From Humitalea sp038249305 (GTDB taxonomy: Bacteria > Pseudomonadota > Alphaproteobacteria > Acetobacterales > Acetobacteraceae): a stretch of 13,942 nt of DNA. Made by a program: the position numbers and the translations under genes. A model generated the notes under the pieces. The model was given only the letters and a program-made list of their open reading frames with translations. It made no database searches and was not told the DNA's origin. Location of the stretch: assembly GCA_038249305.1 (NCBI GenBank), contig JBBRWI010000097.1:1-13942 (forward strand), read 5' to 3'. Each line of letters starts with the position of its first letter. The first letter of the stretch is position 1. This document shows, in pieces, positions 1 through 7,445 of this stretch.

Positions 1-183
1 CTCGGCCTGGGCGTGCAGCCGCCGGCGACCTCGCTCGGCAACATGGTCGGCTATGGGCGGGAGTATCTGACCCGGGCGCCGTGGATCCTGCTGGCCCCGG
101 CCGGCACGATCGTGCTGACGACCTTTGCCGTCAGCGTGATCGGCGATTGGCTGCGCGACCGCCTGGACCCGACGTTACGCTAG
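1..183 (+). CDS. ABC transporter permease, C-terminal fragment (DppC/OppC-like)
   Basis: The window opens inside this gene; 60 codons and a TAG stop are present. The visible residues begin LGLGVQPPATSLGNM and continue through a hydrophobic stretch (about residues 28-48, WILLAPAGTIVLTTFAVSVI) to GDWLRDRLDP near the end. This pattern is typical of the C-terminus of inner-membrane permeases of dipeptide/oligopeptide ABC importers: a cytoplasmic loop, a last transmembrane helix, then a GDxLRDxLDP tail. The substrate cannot be told from this fragment, and peptide, nickel and opine transporters share the tail. The stop codon is the first three bases of the palindromic TAGAGCAA arm that follows. The ATPase and other subunits, if present, lie to the left of the window or elsewhere, because the next gene is on the opposite strand. 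Confidence 0.85.
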   Translation, partial: LGLGVQPPATSLGNMVGYGREYLTRAPWILLAPAGTIVLTTFAVSVIGDWLRDRLDPTLR

Positions 184-231
184 AGCAATATCGGATCAGA
201 TGGAATCATCTGATCCGATTTCTTGCTCTAG
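180..231. repeat. Palindromic element 1 (nested hairpin)
   Basis: This is a long two-tier inverted repeat. The outer arms CTAGAGCAA (180-188) and TTGCTCTAG (223-231) pair perfectly over 9 bp. The inner arms 190-202 and 207-219 pair perfectly over 13 bp around the four-base loop GAAT. Short unpaired bases (189 and 220-222) separate the tiers. The TAG at 181-183 is also the stop codon of the upstream permease gene. Intergenic elements with TAGAGCA-type ends are, as I recall, common in alphaproteobacterial genomes, so this is probably a dispersed palindromic repeat. It could also act as a bidirectional transcription terminator or mRNA 3' stabiliser between the convergent genes. It lacks a clean T-tract, so a terminator role is only inferred. 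Confidence 0.75.
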
Positions 232-243
232 ATTCAACGGCTT

Positions 244-282
244 CTAGAGCACGAGATCGATCCACTTGGGATCGTGCTCTAG
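244..282. repeat. Palindromic element 2, inside the 3' end of the phosphodiesterase gene
   Basis: Arms CTAGAGCACGA (244-254) and TCGTGCTCTAG (272-282) are a perfect 11-bp inverted repeat with a 17-base centre. They share the CTAGAGCA terminal sequence with the element 13 bp to the left. The element is exactly 39 bases and coincides with the last 12 sense codons plus the TAG stop of the minus-strand phosphodiesterase gene, encoding LEHDPKWIDLVL. It therefore seems to have been captured as coding sequence and to supply the stop codon. That interpretation is inferred; the inverted repeat and its coding register are directly visible. Confidence 0.65.
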
Positions 283-1671
283 GCGCATGGCGGTCGGATA
301 CAGCCGGCCGTCCTGCGTCATCGTCTCCAGCACGAAACCGCGGCCGCAGTCGTGCAGGCCGAGGTCGGGTTCGGCATCGGCCGCGGCATCCAGCGCGCCC
401 AGGCGTGGCCGCCCGGCCATCACACCGGTGCCGAGGCCGAGCAGATGCAGCACGGTCGGCGCGATGTCGGTCAGGTCGGTCGCCTGGCGCACCACGGCCC
501 CCCGCAGGAACGGCCCACCCTGCATCACCAGCACCGACGCCAGTTCGGCCCGGTGCAGCCCGCCGTGCATGCCGCCGCCCAGCGGCACGTCCGGCGCATC
601 GAAGCCCGCGGTGCCCGCCAGGCCATGCGCGTCGGCCGCCTCCGACCCGCGAAACGTCAGCATGATGTCGGCCGAGCGGGCATGCGCCGAGCCCAGCAGC
701 GCCAGCGGCTGCACGCCGGGCATCGCCGCGCGGCCGAACAGCGCGCCGCACCAGGGCTGCGCGCCCAGCCAATCGGCAAGCGGCGCGACGGCGCCGGGAT
801 CGCGGCACCAGATCCCCGGCGCGGCGCCCGGTGCCACGGCGATGTCGCCGTCGGAAAAATTCTCGGCCGCTGGAAAGCCTGCGTCGCGCAAGGCGCCGAG
901 CAAGGAAAGTTTCGTCGTGCCGGTCACATGGCCATGATCGGACAGGATGATGATCGCGATCTCGGCGGCGTCCGGCTGGCTGTCCCGCCAGGCGACGATC
1001 CGCCCCACGGCGCCATCGGCGCAGGCCAGGGCGGCATCGGTTTCGGGGCTGGACAGGGTGCGGTAGTGGAAGCTGACATCCGGCTCCGAACACCAGAACA
1101 GCGCGACATCGGGCTTGAGGTCGGTCAGCACCAGGTCGGTGAACACCCGGGCGGCGAAGTCGCAGCGCGGGATATTGGGCACGGCGGCGGCGGGGGTGGC
1201 GCCGAAGCGGGCGCGGACCTGGGCGGCGGTTTCGCCGGAGACATCCTCGACATTCCAGCGGAAGGCGCCGAGCGCCTCGGCCATCGGATGCAGCGCCATC
1301 GCAGCCCCCGGCGTGCCGGCGGAAACCAGGGCGAAGCGGCGGCCGGCGGCGGCCAGCATCTCGCCCAGGCTAGGCCGTTGCAGAGGTGATCCGCCGGGCG
1401 GCGCCAGCAGGGCCATGTCGGCCGCGTTCTTCGTGCGCAGCAGGCGTGGCGCGATGTCGGGCGCGAAGAAGGTATTGGCCACCAACCCATGCTCACCCGG
1501 CCGGCAACCGGTGCTGAACGAGGGGGTGGCGCAGCGCGTCTCCGACGGGAAGACGCTGCGGGCATTGGCGAAGCGCGCCCCGCCGGCGGCCAGCCGCGAC
1601 AGGTGCGGCATCGCGGCCGGGGTGACGAGGTCGGGGCGCAGCCCGTCGAGGGCCAGGAGAACGATTCGCAT
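244..1671 (-). CDS. Alkaline phosphatase-superfamily phosphodiesterase / nucleotide pyrophosphatase-like protein
   Basis: A 475-aa hydrolase of the type I phosphodiesterase/nucleotide pyrophosphatase branch of the alkaline phosphatase superfamily. In order: N-terminal strand and metal ligand in LLALDGLRPD (Asp9), the nucleophile segment FPSETR with Thr45 in the nucleophile position, PDVSFH (Asp198, His202), SDHGH (Asp245, His246) and a late metal-binding GGGMHG (His369), followed by the typical TDIAPTVLHLLGL. These fit a two-metal active site cleaving phosphodiesters or phosphonates; the substrate is not predictable. No signal peptide is evident, so it is probably cytoplasmic. I chose the ATG at 1671 because family homology starts at once (MRIVLLALDG). 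The frame stays open to 1986, but that extension is low-complexity and runs into the divergent gene. No strong Shine-Dalgarno was seen. The last 12 residues come from a palindromic repeat. Confidence 0.88.
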   Translation of the reverse strand: MRIVLLALDGLRPDLVTPAAMPHLSRLAAGGARFANARSVFPSETRCATPSFSTGCRPGEHGLVANTFFAPDIAPRLLRTKNAADMALLAPPGGSPLQRPSLGEMLAAAGRRFALVSAGTPGAAMALHPMAEALGAFRWNVEDVSGETAAQVRARFGATPAAAVPNIPRCDFAARVFTDLVLTDLKPDVALFWCSEPDVSFHYRTLSSPETDAALACADGAVGRIVAWRDSQPDAAEIAIIILSDHGHVTGTTKLSLLGALRDAGFPAAENFSDGDIAVAPGAAPGIWCRDPGAVAPLADWLGAQPWCGALFGRAAMPGVQPLALLGSAHARSADIMLTFRGSEAADAHGLAGTAGFDAPDVPLGGGMHGGLHRAELASVLVMQGGPFLRGAVVRQATDLTDIAPTVLHLLGLGTGVMAGRPRLGALDAAADAEPDLGLHDCGRGFVLETMTQDGRLYPTAMRLEHDPKWIDLVL

Positions 1672-1847
1672 CAGGATGCCATGCGGCAGGACCAGCCGGG
1701 CCGCCAGGGGGTGCCGCGCATTGTCAGACAAGTGTCGCACCGCGCCGATGCCAACTATCGGCGCTTCACATCGTTGAAGGATTGGCCGGGCCATACCATG
1801 GTCCATCCTGTCGCCTGCCGGCGGCCCGCCGCGATGATGGACCGCCC

Positions 1848-2717
1848 ATGCCGCCTTACGACCCCATGCACCGCACCGTGCCCCGCCATCCCCGCCTGCC
1901 GGACCAGGTGCGCGGCGCCTGGCGGATGCTTGAGGGAGCGTTGGCCCGCCGGGCGCTGGCGCCCGGGCTGCGGCCCACGCCGCCACGTCACGGGCTGATC
2001 GCGGCCTCCTACAACATCCACAAGTGCATCGGCATGGACAAACGCTTCGACCCTCGGCGGATCGCGGACGTCATCGGGGAACTCGGCGCCGATGTGGTGG
2101 CGCTGCAGGAAGCGGACCGGCGCTTCGGCCACCGGACCGGGCTGCTCGACCTCGCGCACCTCGAACGGCACACCGGGCTGATGCTGGTGCCTGCCTCCCC
2201 CATCGTCGGCGGGCATGGCTGGCATGGCAATGCGCTGCTGGTACGGGAGGGCAGCACGACGCGGGTACGCCGCCTGGCGCTGCCGGGCGCCGAGCCGCGC
2301 GGCGCGCTGATCGTGGACCTGGTGCTGCCCGATGGGCCGTTGCGGGTGGTGGCGGCGCATCTGGGGCTTATGCGGCGCCACCGGCTGCGCCAGGCTGCGG
2401 CCATCCTGGCCGCGGTGGCCGAGGCGCCGCCGATGCCGACCCTGCTGCTCGGCGACATGAACGAATGGCGGCCGGGCATCGCGTCTTCGTTGGCGGCGTG
2501 GGAGCCGATGTTCGGCCCCTTCGGCCACCCGCTGCCGAGCTTTCCATCGCGGCTGCCGTTCCTGGCCCTCGATCAGGTGCTGGGTCATCCGCGGGGGCTG
2601 GTGGCGGCGACGCATGTGCACGACAGCCCGCTGGCGCGGCTCGCCTCCGACCACCTGCCGGTCTGGGCGCGGATTGACTTTTCCGCCGTGCCCGAAGCCC
2701 TGTCGGCCGCGGCATGA
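1848..2717 (+). CDS. Endonuclease/exonuclease/phosphatase family protein (YbhP-like)
   Basis: A 289-aa protein of the DNase I-like EEP fold, whose members cleave phosphodiester or phosphoester bonds in nucleic acids, inositol phosphates or phospholipids. Visible motifs: YNIHKC (Asn56), ALQEADRR (Glu88, metal ligand), AAHLG (His171), GDMNEW (Asp203, Asn205) and SDHLPV (Asp268, His269, catalytic base). All the core catalytic positions are present. The ATG at 1848 is taken as the start. ATG at 1866 and an in-frame ATG at 1782 are alternatives; residues before about 50 are poorly conserved and do not decide. The stop overlaps the start of the downstream phospholipase D gene (ATGA at 2714-2717). 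This pairing resembles E. coli ybhP-clsB, where an EEP protein precedes a cardiolipin synthase, so a lipid-related role is a reasonable inference. Confidence 0.88.
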   Translation: MPPYDPMHRTVPRHPRLPDQVRGAWRMLEGALARRALAPGLRPTPPRHGLIAASYNIHKCIGMDKRFDPRRIADVIGELGADVVALQEADRRFGHRTGLLDLAHLERHTGLMLVPASPIVGGHGWHGNALLVREGSTTRVRRLALPGAEPRGALIVDLVLPDGPLRVVAAHLGLMRRHRLRQAAAILAAVAEAPPMPTLLLGDMNEWRPGIASSLAAWEPMFGPFGHPLPSFPSRLPFLALDQVLGHPRGLVAATHVHDSPLARLASDHLPVWARIDFSAVPEALSAAA

Positions 2718-4147
2718 ACGCGCCCGGCCTCCTGCCGCTGCGGGGGGCCGGGCCGGCCGCGCCGAAAAAGCCCGAACCTGCTTCGCCTGCAAAGTCCGAA
2801 CCGGATGCGCCGGGGCGCATCGCGCTGCTGGCCGATGGCCTCGACGCTTTCGCGGCCCGGGTGGCGGCGGCGCGGGGCGCGCGGACCAGCCTCGACCTGC
2901 AATACTATATCTGGCAGGGCGACCTGACGGGCCGGCTGCTGGCGCGCGAGGCGCTGGCGGCGGCCGACCGCGGCGTGCAGGTGAGGATGCTGCTGGACGA
3001 CATGTTCGCGCTGAGCGGCACCTGGGGGCTTTGGGCGCTGAACCGGCACCCGCTGGTGCAGATCAGGCGCTTCAACGCCACCACCTGGCGCCGCTGGGGG
3101 CGCCTGGGGTTGCTGCTGGAAATGCTGTTCGGCAACTGGCACCTGAACCGGCGGATGCACAACAAGGCCTGGATCGCCGATGCCCGGGTGGTCATCTGCG
3201 GCGGGCGGAACATCGGCGACCGCTACTTCGATGCGGCCAAGGACATCAACTTCCGCGACCTTGACGTGGTCGCCGAATGCCACGCCGCGGCCGAGGCCGC
3301 CCTGGTCTTCGATGGCTTCTGGAACAGCCCGCTGGCGCGCCCGGTCGCGGCGCTGCGCATTCGCGACGGGCCCCGGGCGCTGCGGCGCCTGCGCCGGCGG
3401 TTGGAGCGCGCGGCAGCCAGCCCAGCCGCCCAGCCCTTCCTGACCGCCCCGGACCTTGCCGGGCGGCGGATGTTGGACATAGACCCAGGCGCCATCCGCA
3501 TCCTGGCCGACCCGCCGGACAAGGCCCGGGGGCTGGCCGGCAGCGCGGTGGTGCCGGTGCTGGATGGGCTGTTCGCGGGCGCGCGGCACGAAGTGCTGCT
3601 GATCTCACCCTATTTCGTGCCGGGCGAGGCTGGGGCCGCGCAGTTGATGGCGCTGGCGCGCGCCGGGGTGCGGGTCGCGGTGGTGACCAATTCCCTGGCC
3701 GCGACCGATGTCATCGCAGCCCATGGCGGCTACGCGCGCTACCGCACCCGGCTGATCGCGGCGGGGGTCGAGGTGCATGAACTGAAGCACAGCAGCGAAT
3801 CCTCGGCCGGCGTCTTCGGTTCGCGCGGCGCCAGCCTGCATACCAAGGCGGTGGTGGTGGATGGGCGGGCGGTTTTTGTCGGCTCGTTCAACCTCGATCC
3901 ACGGTCGGCCAACCTGAACACCGAGATGGGGGTGCTGGCGCAGCATCCGGCGCTGGCGCGGCTGGCGCGGCGGCATTTTGCCCGGCTGGCGCAGGGGGTG
4001 CGAAGCTGGCGTGTGCGGCTGCAGGCGGGATCGCTGGCCTGGGATGATGGTGTGGCGATACATGGTGGTTCCGAACCGGGCGCGAGCCGGTTTCGCCGGG
4101 CGGTGGCGCTGCTGGTGCGGGTCTTGCCGGTGGAGTCCCAGCTCTAG
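2714..4147 (+). CDS. Phospholipase D family protein, cardiolipin synthase-like (ClsC type)
   Basis: A 477-aa protein with two HKD motifs: HNKAWIAD (His149, Lys151, Asp156) followed by GGRNIGDRYFD, and HTKAVVVD (His376, Lys378, Asp383) followed by GSFNLDPRSANLNTEMG. The early block LDLQYYIWQGD (60-70) is also typical. Length and post-HKD signatures match bacterial cardiolipin synthases of the ClsC/YmdC kind (about 470 aa) better than PLD nucleases, which usually carry one HKD. It would transfer phosphatidyl groups between phospholipids at the inner membrane. There is no N-terminal transmembrane pair as in ClsA; the first 35 residues are Pro/Ala-rich. The start is fixed by the ATGA overlap with the EEP gene. 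The stop TAG (4145-4147) overlaps that of the convergent ASCH gene in a shared CTAG. Another phosphatidyltransferase activity is possible. Confidence 0.9.
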   Translation: MNAPGLLPLRGAGPAAPKKPEPASPAKSEPDAPGRIALLADGLDAFAARVAAARGARTSLDLQYYIWQGDLTGRLLAREALAAADRGVQVRMLLDDMFALSGTWGLWALNRHPLVQIRRFNATTWRRWGRLGLLLEMLFGNWHLNRRMHNKAWIADARVVICGGRNIGDRYFDAAKDINFRDLDVVAECHAAAEAALVFDGFWNSPLARPVAALRIRDGPRALRRLRRRLERAAASPAAQPFLTAPDLAGRRMLDIDPGAIRILADPPDKARGLAGSAVVPVLDGLFAGARHEVLLISPYFVPGEAGAAQLMALARAGVRVAVVTNSLAATDVIAAHGGYARYRTRLIAAGVEVHELKHSSESSAGVFGSRGASLHTKAVVVDGRAVFVGSFNLDPRSANLNTEMGVLAQHPALARLARRHFARLAQGVRSWRVRLQAGSLAWDDGVAIHGGSEPGASRFRRAVALLVRVLPVESQL

Positions 4148-4530
4148 CTGCGCGGTGCCAGCACCTCCACCAGCCGGAACCGTTCGCACCACAACAGCGT
4201 GTCCTCGGTGAACTGCCCCTTGCGGGTGAAGTAGAGCCGGTGATCGCGGCGCCACGATGCCAGGCTGCGGTCGTCCTCGCCCTCCTCATGCGCGAAATCC
4301 GCATCGACCTGGTCGAAGCGGCACTGCACCATGCTCATTGTCTCGATCACCGCGCGCGGATGGCCCGCGCCATCCAGCACGACCATGCGCCGGCCGACCT
4401 CGGTCAGCATCCCGTCCGCGGCCGCCCAGCAGGTCGCGGTCTTGCGCCCCGCCAGGACCAGATCGATGAGTTCATCGGCCAGCGCCGGGCTGTCGCCGAA
4501 GGAGAAGAGTTCGAGGTCGCCCCAGCCCAT
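4144..4530 (-). CDS. ASCH domain-containing protein
   Basis: A 128-aa single-domain protein. The block FSFGDSPALADELIDLVLAG, then RKTATCW (Arg29-Trp35) and the later HEEGEDDRSLASWRRDH (81-97) match the ASCH fold of the COG4405 type. ASCH domains have a PUA-like beta-barrel with a conserved G-x-K-x-x-T helix-to-strand motif and are thought to bind RNA; at least one bacterial member has been reported to have ribonuclease activity. ATG at 4530 is chosen because it overlaps the TGA of homospermidine synthase (TGATG, 4532-4528) and homology begins there, so translation is probably coupled to hss. It is the last gene of the polyamine operon, which hints at a post-transcriptional or accessory role; that is inference only. 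Function in this organism is unknown. Confidence 0.85.
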   Translation of the reverse strand: MGWGDLELFSFGDSPALADELIDLVLAGRKTATCWAAADGMLTEVGRRMVVLDGAGHPRAVIETMSMVQCRFDQVDADFAHEEGEDDRSLASWRRDHRLYFTRKGQFTEDTLLWCERFRLVEVLAPRS

Positions 4531-5930
4531 CACACCACCCGGAAGTTTTTGAACCGCCAGGGGTTGGCGGTATCGACGTCTTCCGGGAACAGCACGCCGC
4601 GCGCCTCCAGCGGCGTCCAGTCGGAATAGGCGCCGACCACCTCGCCCAGATAGGGCCCGGCCACTTCCAGCACCCGCGCGTGGTCGAGTTGATCGGCCTC
4701 GCACAGCCCGGCCCGCGGGTTCTCGATCGCCCAGACCATGCCCCCCAGCACCGCCGCCGTCACCTGCAGGCTGGTCGCGTTGTTGTGCGGGCACAGCGCG
4801 CGGGCCTGGTCGATCGTCAGCCGCGATCCGTACCAATAGGCGCCGCGCGCATGGCCCATCAGCAGCACGCCCAACTCGTCCATGCCGGTGGTGATCTCCT
4901 CCATCATCAACCGCTTCTTCGGCTGCATCTCCCAGTTCTTGCCGGCCAACTCATGCACCGACACCACCGCGTCGTCGCAAGGGTGGTAGGCGTAATGCGT
5001 CGTTGGGCGATAGCGCACCGAGCCATCGTCGTTGCGCGTGGTGTAGTAGTCGGAGATCGAGATCGCCTCGTTGTGGGTGATCAGGAAACCGTGGAACGAT
5101 CCCTCCAGCGGGGTCCAGGTGCGGACGCGGGTCGAGGCGCCGGGGCGCATCAGATAGATCGCCGCCCCGCCGCCAAACGCGTGCTCGCGGCCATCCGGCG
5201 GCAGCGCGCCCTCATGCGTGCCCCAGCCGATTTCGGCCGGCTGGCAGCCTTCGCCGACAAAGCCGTCGATCGACCAGGTATTGACGAATTCGCCCGGCGC
5301 CTTGGCGAAGGATGCGGTCTGGGTGTCGCGCTCGGCGATATGGATAACCTTGATGCCGAGGGTTTCAGCCAGCGCCGCCCAGCCTGCGCGGTCGGCAGGC
5401 ACGGTCGCATCCGCGCCCGTGTCGGCCGCGATGTTCAGCAGCGCCTGCTTGACGAAATGCGACACCAGGCCCGGGTTCGCGCCATGCGTCAGCACCGCGG
5501 TCGTATCGCCCGGCGCCAGCGCCAGCGCGCTTTCGCGCAGCGCGTAGTTGGACCGTTCGGAGGGCGACTTCGTAAGGTCGGTGTAGCCGCCGGCCCAGGG
5601 TTCGATGCAGGTGTCGAGGTAGAGGCAGCCGATTTCCTGCGCCAGTTCGATCAGCGCGACCGAGGACACATCGACCGACAGGTTCAGCAGGAAGTCGCCG
5701 GGCGCCAGCAGCGGGGTCAGCACGTCGCGGTAGTTCTCGCGGGTGACAGGCATCAGTTCGAAGCGCACGCCGTATTCCTCGGCGACGTCCTGGCCGCGTG
5801 TCTCGGCGGTCACGATGGTGATCGCATCCTCGTCCAGGTCGATGTGGCGCAGGATCAGCGGCAGCACGCCCTGGCCGATGCTGCCGAAGCCGAGCATGAC
5901 GAGACGGCCGGAAAAGCGTGCGTGTTGCAT
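4530..5930 (-). CDS. hss: Homospermidine synthase
   Basis: A 466-aa NAD-dependent enzyme (EC 2.5.1.44) that condenses two putrescines, or putrescine with spermidine, to sym-homospermidine in the cytoplasm. The N-terminal Rossmann motif LGFGSIGQG (13-21) sits in a saccharopine dehydrogenase-like fold. Family segments include NLSVDVSS (83-90), YLDTCIEPW (104-112), THGANPGLVSHFVKQAL (148-164) and the later TTHYAYHPCDDAVVSVHEL. Length is close to the characterised Blastochloris/Rhodopseudomonas type (about 475 aa). A GGGAG ribosome-binding sequence lies about 9 nt before the ATG. It is 79 nt downstream of ornithine decarboxylase on the same strand, which supplies its substrate, so the two are very likely co-transcribed. 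Its TGA overlaps the start of the ASCH gene. Confidence 0.96.
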   Translation of the reverse strand: MQHARFSGRLVMLGFGSIGQGVLPLILRHIDLDEDAITIVTAETRGQDVAEEYGVRFELMPVTRENYRDVLTPLLAPGDFLLNLSVDVSSVALIELAQEIGCLYLDTCIEPWAGGYTDLTKSPSERSNYALRESALALAPGDTTAVLTHGANPGLVSHFVKQALLNIAADTGADATVPADRAGWAALAETLGIKVIHIAERDTQTASFAKAPGEFVNTWSIDGFVGEGCQPAEIGWGTHEGALPPDGREHAFGGGAAIYLMRPGASTRVRTWTPLEGSFHGFLITHNEAISISDYYTTRNDDGSVRYRPTTHYAYHPCDDAVVSVHELAGKNWEMQPKKRLMMEEITTGMDELGVLLMGHARGAYWYGSRLTIDQARALCPHNNATSLQVTAAVLGGMVWAIENPRAGLCEADQLDHARVLEVAGPYLGEVVGAYSDWTPLEARGVLFPEDVDTANPWRFKNFRVV

Positions 5931-6009
5931 CCTGGATCACTCCCAAATATTGGCCGCGACGTGGCACGAACGGCCTCGCCGGTCCATCACGTAACGGCGA
6001 CGGGGGGCG

Positions 6010-7245
6010 TCAGGCTGCGAGGGCGAGCCCGTCCTCCAGCATCGGCCGGTCGCGCACCTCGGCGATGCGCGCGCGGTCGAAGCCATTGAAGGCGGTCCGC
6101 AGGCAGGCGCCATAGGCGCCCAACTGGCCGATTTCGATCCAGTCGCCCTCGGCCACATCCTCCGGCAGGAAGAAGGGACCTGCCATGGCATCGGCGCTGT
6201 CGCAGGTCGGCCCGAAGAAGGTGAAGGGCCGCAGGTGGACCGAAGGCGCCGGCGCATCCGGGCGGACCAGCCGCACCGGAAAGCGGAACCCCGGCACGCC
6301 GGCATCCGACAGGCTTCCATAGACGCCATCGTTCAGGAACAGCGCGGCCCCGCGCCGCGCCTGCACCTGGGCCACCACCGACACCCCGCCCGCGACCAAA
6401 GCGCGGCCGGGTTCGGCCCAGAGTTCGGTGCCCTCGGCCAGATCCAGCGCGTCGAAGCCGGCCTCGATCTCGGCGATGATGGCGCCGAGCGGGGGCGGTT
6501 CGACGTCCGGGTAGGCGACCGGGAAGCCGCCGCCGACGTCGATCACCTCGATCGCAACACCGGCGGCCGCGATCACGCGCCCGGCGAGGTGCATCGCCTG
6601 GCGCCAGGCCAGCGGGTCGAGGCATTGGGAGCCGACGTGGAACGACAGGCCGAGCCGCGCAGCCCGCGGCCGGGCGGCGCGCAGCAGGGCGACGGCCTCC
6701 TCCGGCAAAGCGCCGAACTTGCCGGACAGGTCATAGACCGCCGGACCCTTGGGCAGGGCCAGGCGCACCACCAGCCCGAGGTCGCAGGCCTGGCCAGTCT
6801 CGTCCAGCGTTTCGTCCATGATCTTGGCCAGTTCGTCGGCGCTGTCGAAGACGAAATCGCGCACGCCATCGCGGGCATAGGCCTGGGCGATCGCGTCGCG
6901 GGATTTCACCGGGTGCATGAAGTGGATGCCGGCATCGGGGAATATCGCACGGACCAGCGACACTTCGGCGGCCGAGGCGCAGTCGAAATGCCGCACGCCG
7001 CCCGACCACAGCGCGCGCAGCACGCCGGGGTCGGGGTTGCACTTCACCGCATAGAGCACGGTGCCCGGAAACGCCGCGACGAAGCCGCGCGCGGCGGCCG
7101 CCACGGTCGCGGGGCGCAGGCAGTGCACCGGGTCCGACGGGCGCTCGACCGCGATCAGGTCATCGACCGAGGGCAGCACGCAGGGGGCGGCGACGGGGTC
7201 GCGGCGCAGGGCGGCCAGGGCGGTGCGGGTGCGGAGCAGGCTCAT
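6010..7245 (-). CDS. Ornithine decarboxylase, fold III (PLP-dependent)
   Basis: A 411-aa alanine racemase-fold decarboxylase converting ornithine (possibly also lysine) to putrescine (cadaverine). The PLP lysine is in YAVKCNP (Lys68). Other landmarks are HVGSQ (203-207), the phosphate-binding DVGGGFP (236-242), EPGRALVAGG (278-287) and FFGPTCDSAD (343-352), where Cys348 and Asp349 match the catalytic Cys and substrate-binding Asp of the dimer partner. The C-terminal GQLGAY tyrosine (Tyr378) is also present. The short length and this motif set separate it from fold-I SpeC and from diaminopimelate or biosynthetic arginine decarboxylases. ATG 7245 is chosen over the upstream in-frame ATG at 7317: homology begins there, and a GAGG lies about 10 nt upstream. 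It feeds hss, 79 nt downstream. Ornithine versus lysine preference cannot be settled by eye. Confidence 0.92.
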   Translation of the reverse strand: MSLLRTRTALAALRRDPVAAPCVLPSVDDLIAVERPSDPVHCLRPATVAAAARGFVAAFPGTVLYAVKCNPDPGVLRALWSGGVRHFDCASAAEVSLVRAIFPDAGIHFMHPVKSRDAIAQAYARDGVRDFVFDSADELAKIMDETLDETGQACDLGLVVRLALPKGPAVYDLSGKFGALPEEAVALLRAARPRAARLGLSFHVGSQCLDPLAWRQAMHLAGRVIAAAGVAIEVIDVGGGFPVAYPDVEPPPLGAIIAEIEAGFDALDLAEGTELWAEPGRALVAGGVSVVAQVQARRGAALFLNDGVYGSLSDAGVPGFRFPVRLVRPDAPAPSVHLRPFTFFGPTCDSADAMAGPFFLPEDVAEGDWIEIGQLGAYGACLRTAFNGFDRARIAEVRDRPMLEDGLALAA

Positions 7246-7335
7246 TGGGACGGATCCTCGCGGACATGACAGGGGGCGCCCGGTGCGCTGCGCACGGGCG
7301 TTGGGGCCGGCACCCATCTGGGGGGTGCGGCGGGG

Positions 7336-7445
7336 TCAGGTGGCGCTAGGGTCTTCCCATCGCGCGGCGCGTTGCAGCGAACATCAAACGTATCCCTTTC
7401 GGACACCGGGCTTCTGGCCCCGGGTTGAGAGAGACGCGTCCCGTC
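7336..7445 (-). promoter_or_regulatory. Candidate 5' leader RNA of ornithine decarboxylase (speF-motif-like)
   Basis: About 90-200 nt upstream of the ornithine decarboxylase ATG is a block less GC-biased than its surroundings. On the minus strand it contains GACGCGTCTCTCTCAA, a hairpin (arms 7419-7423 and 7406-7410, 8-nt loop), GAAAGGGATACGTTTGATGT, and a GGG-AAGA-CCC mini-hairpin (7358-7349). Alphaproteobacterial ornithine decarboxylase genes are known to carry a conserved leader called the speF motif (Rfam family speF), a suspected cis-regulatory RNA. The position, orientation and structured, distinctive sequence fit. I recognise it by context and memory, not by a covariance search, so the boundaries are approximate. 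If real, it would regulate the odc-hss-ASCH transcript. Confidence 0.5.

Noticed and set aside
1672..1986. N-terminal extension of the phosphodiesterase to an earlier ATG
   Set aside because: The extension is Ala/Arg/Gly-rich, covers the divergent promoter region and enters the start of the EEP gene; family homology begins at the ATG at 1671.
1755..2792. Long minus-strand open frame opposite the EEP gene
   Set aside because: It lies antisense to a gene with full catalytic motifs, has Arg/Pro/Gln-rich low-complexity translation and no family signature; open frames like this are expected at about 70% GC.
2585..3589. Long minus-strand open frame opposite the phospholipase D gene
   Set aside because: Antisense shadow of a clear two-HKD protein; its translation is His/Arg/Pro/Gln-rich without any recognisable motif.
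2714..4147. The phospholipase D protein as an anti-phage nuclease, with the EEP protein as its partner
   Set aside because: It has two HKD motifs and the GGRNIGDRYF and FNLDPRSANLNTEMG signatures of cardiolipin synthases, and no other defence gene is nearby.
4680..6089. 469-codon plus-strand open frame opposite hss
   Set aside because: The opposite strand encodes an unmistakable homospermidine synthase; this translation is Arg/His/Gln-rich and without domain features.
6235..7269. 344-codon plus-strand open frame opposite ornithine decarboxylase
   Set aside because: Shadow of the decarboxylase, with no ribosome-binding context or motif.
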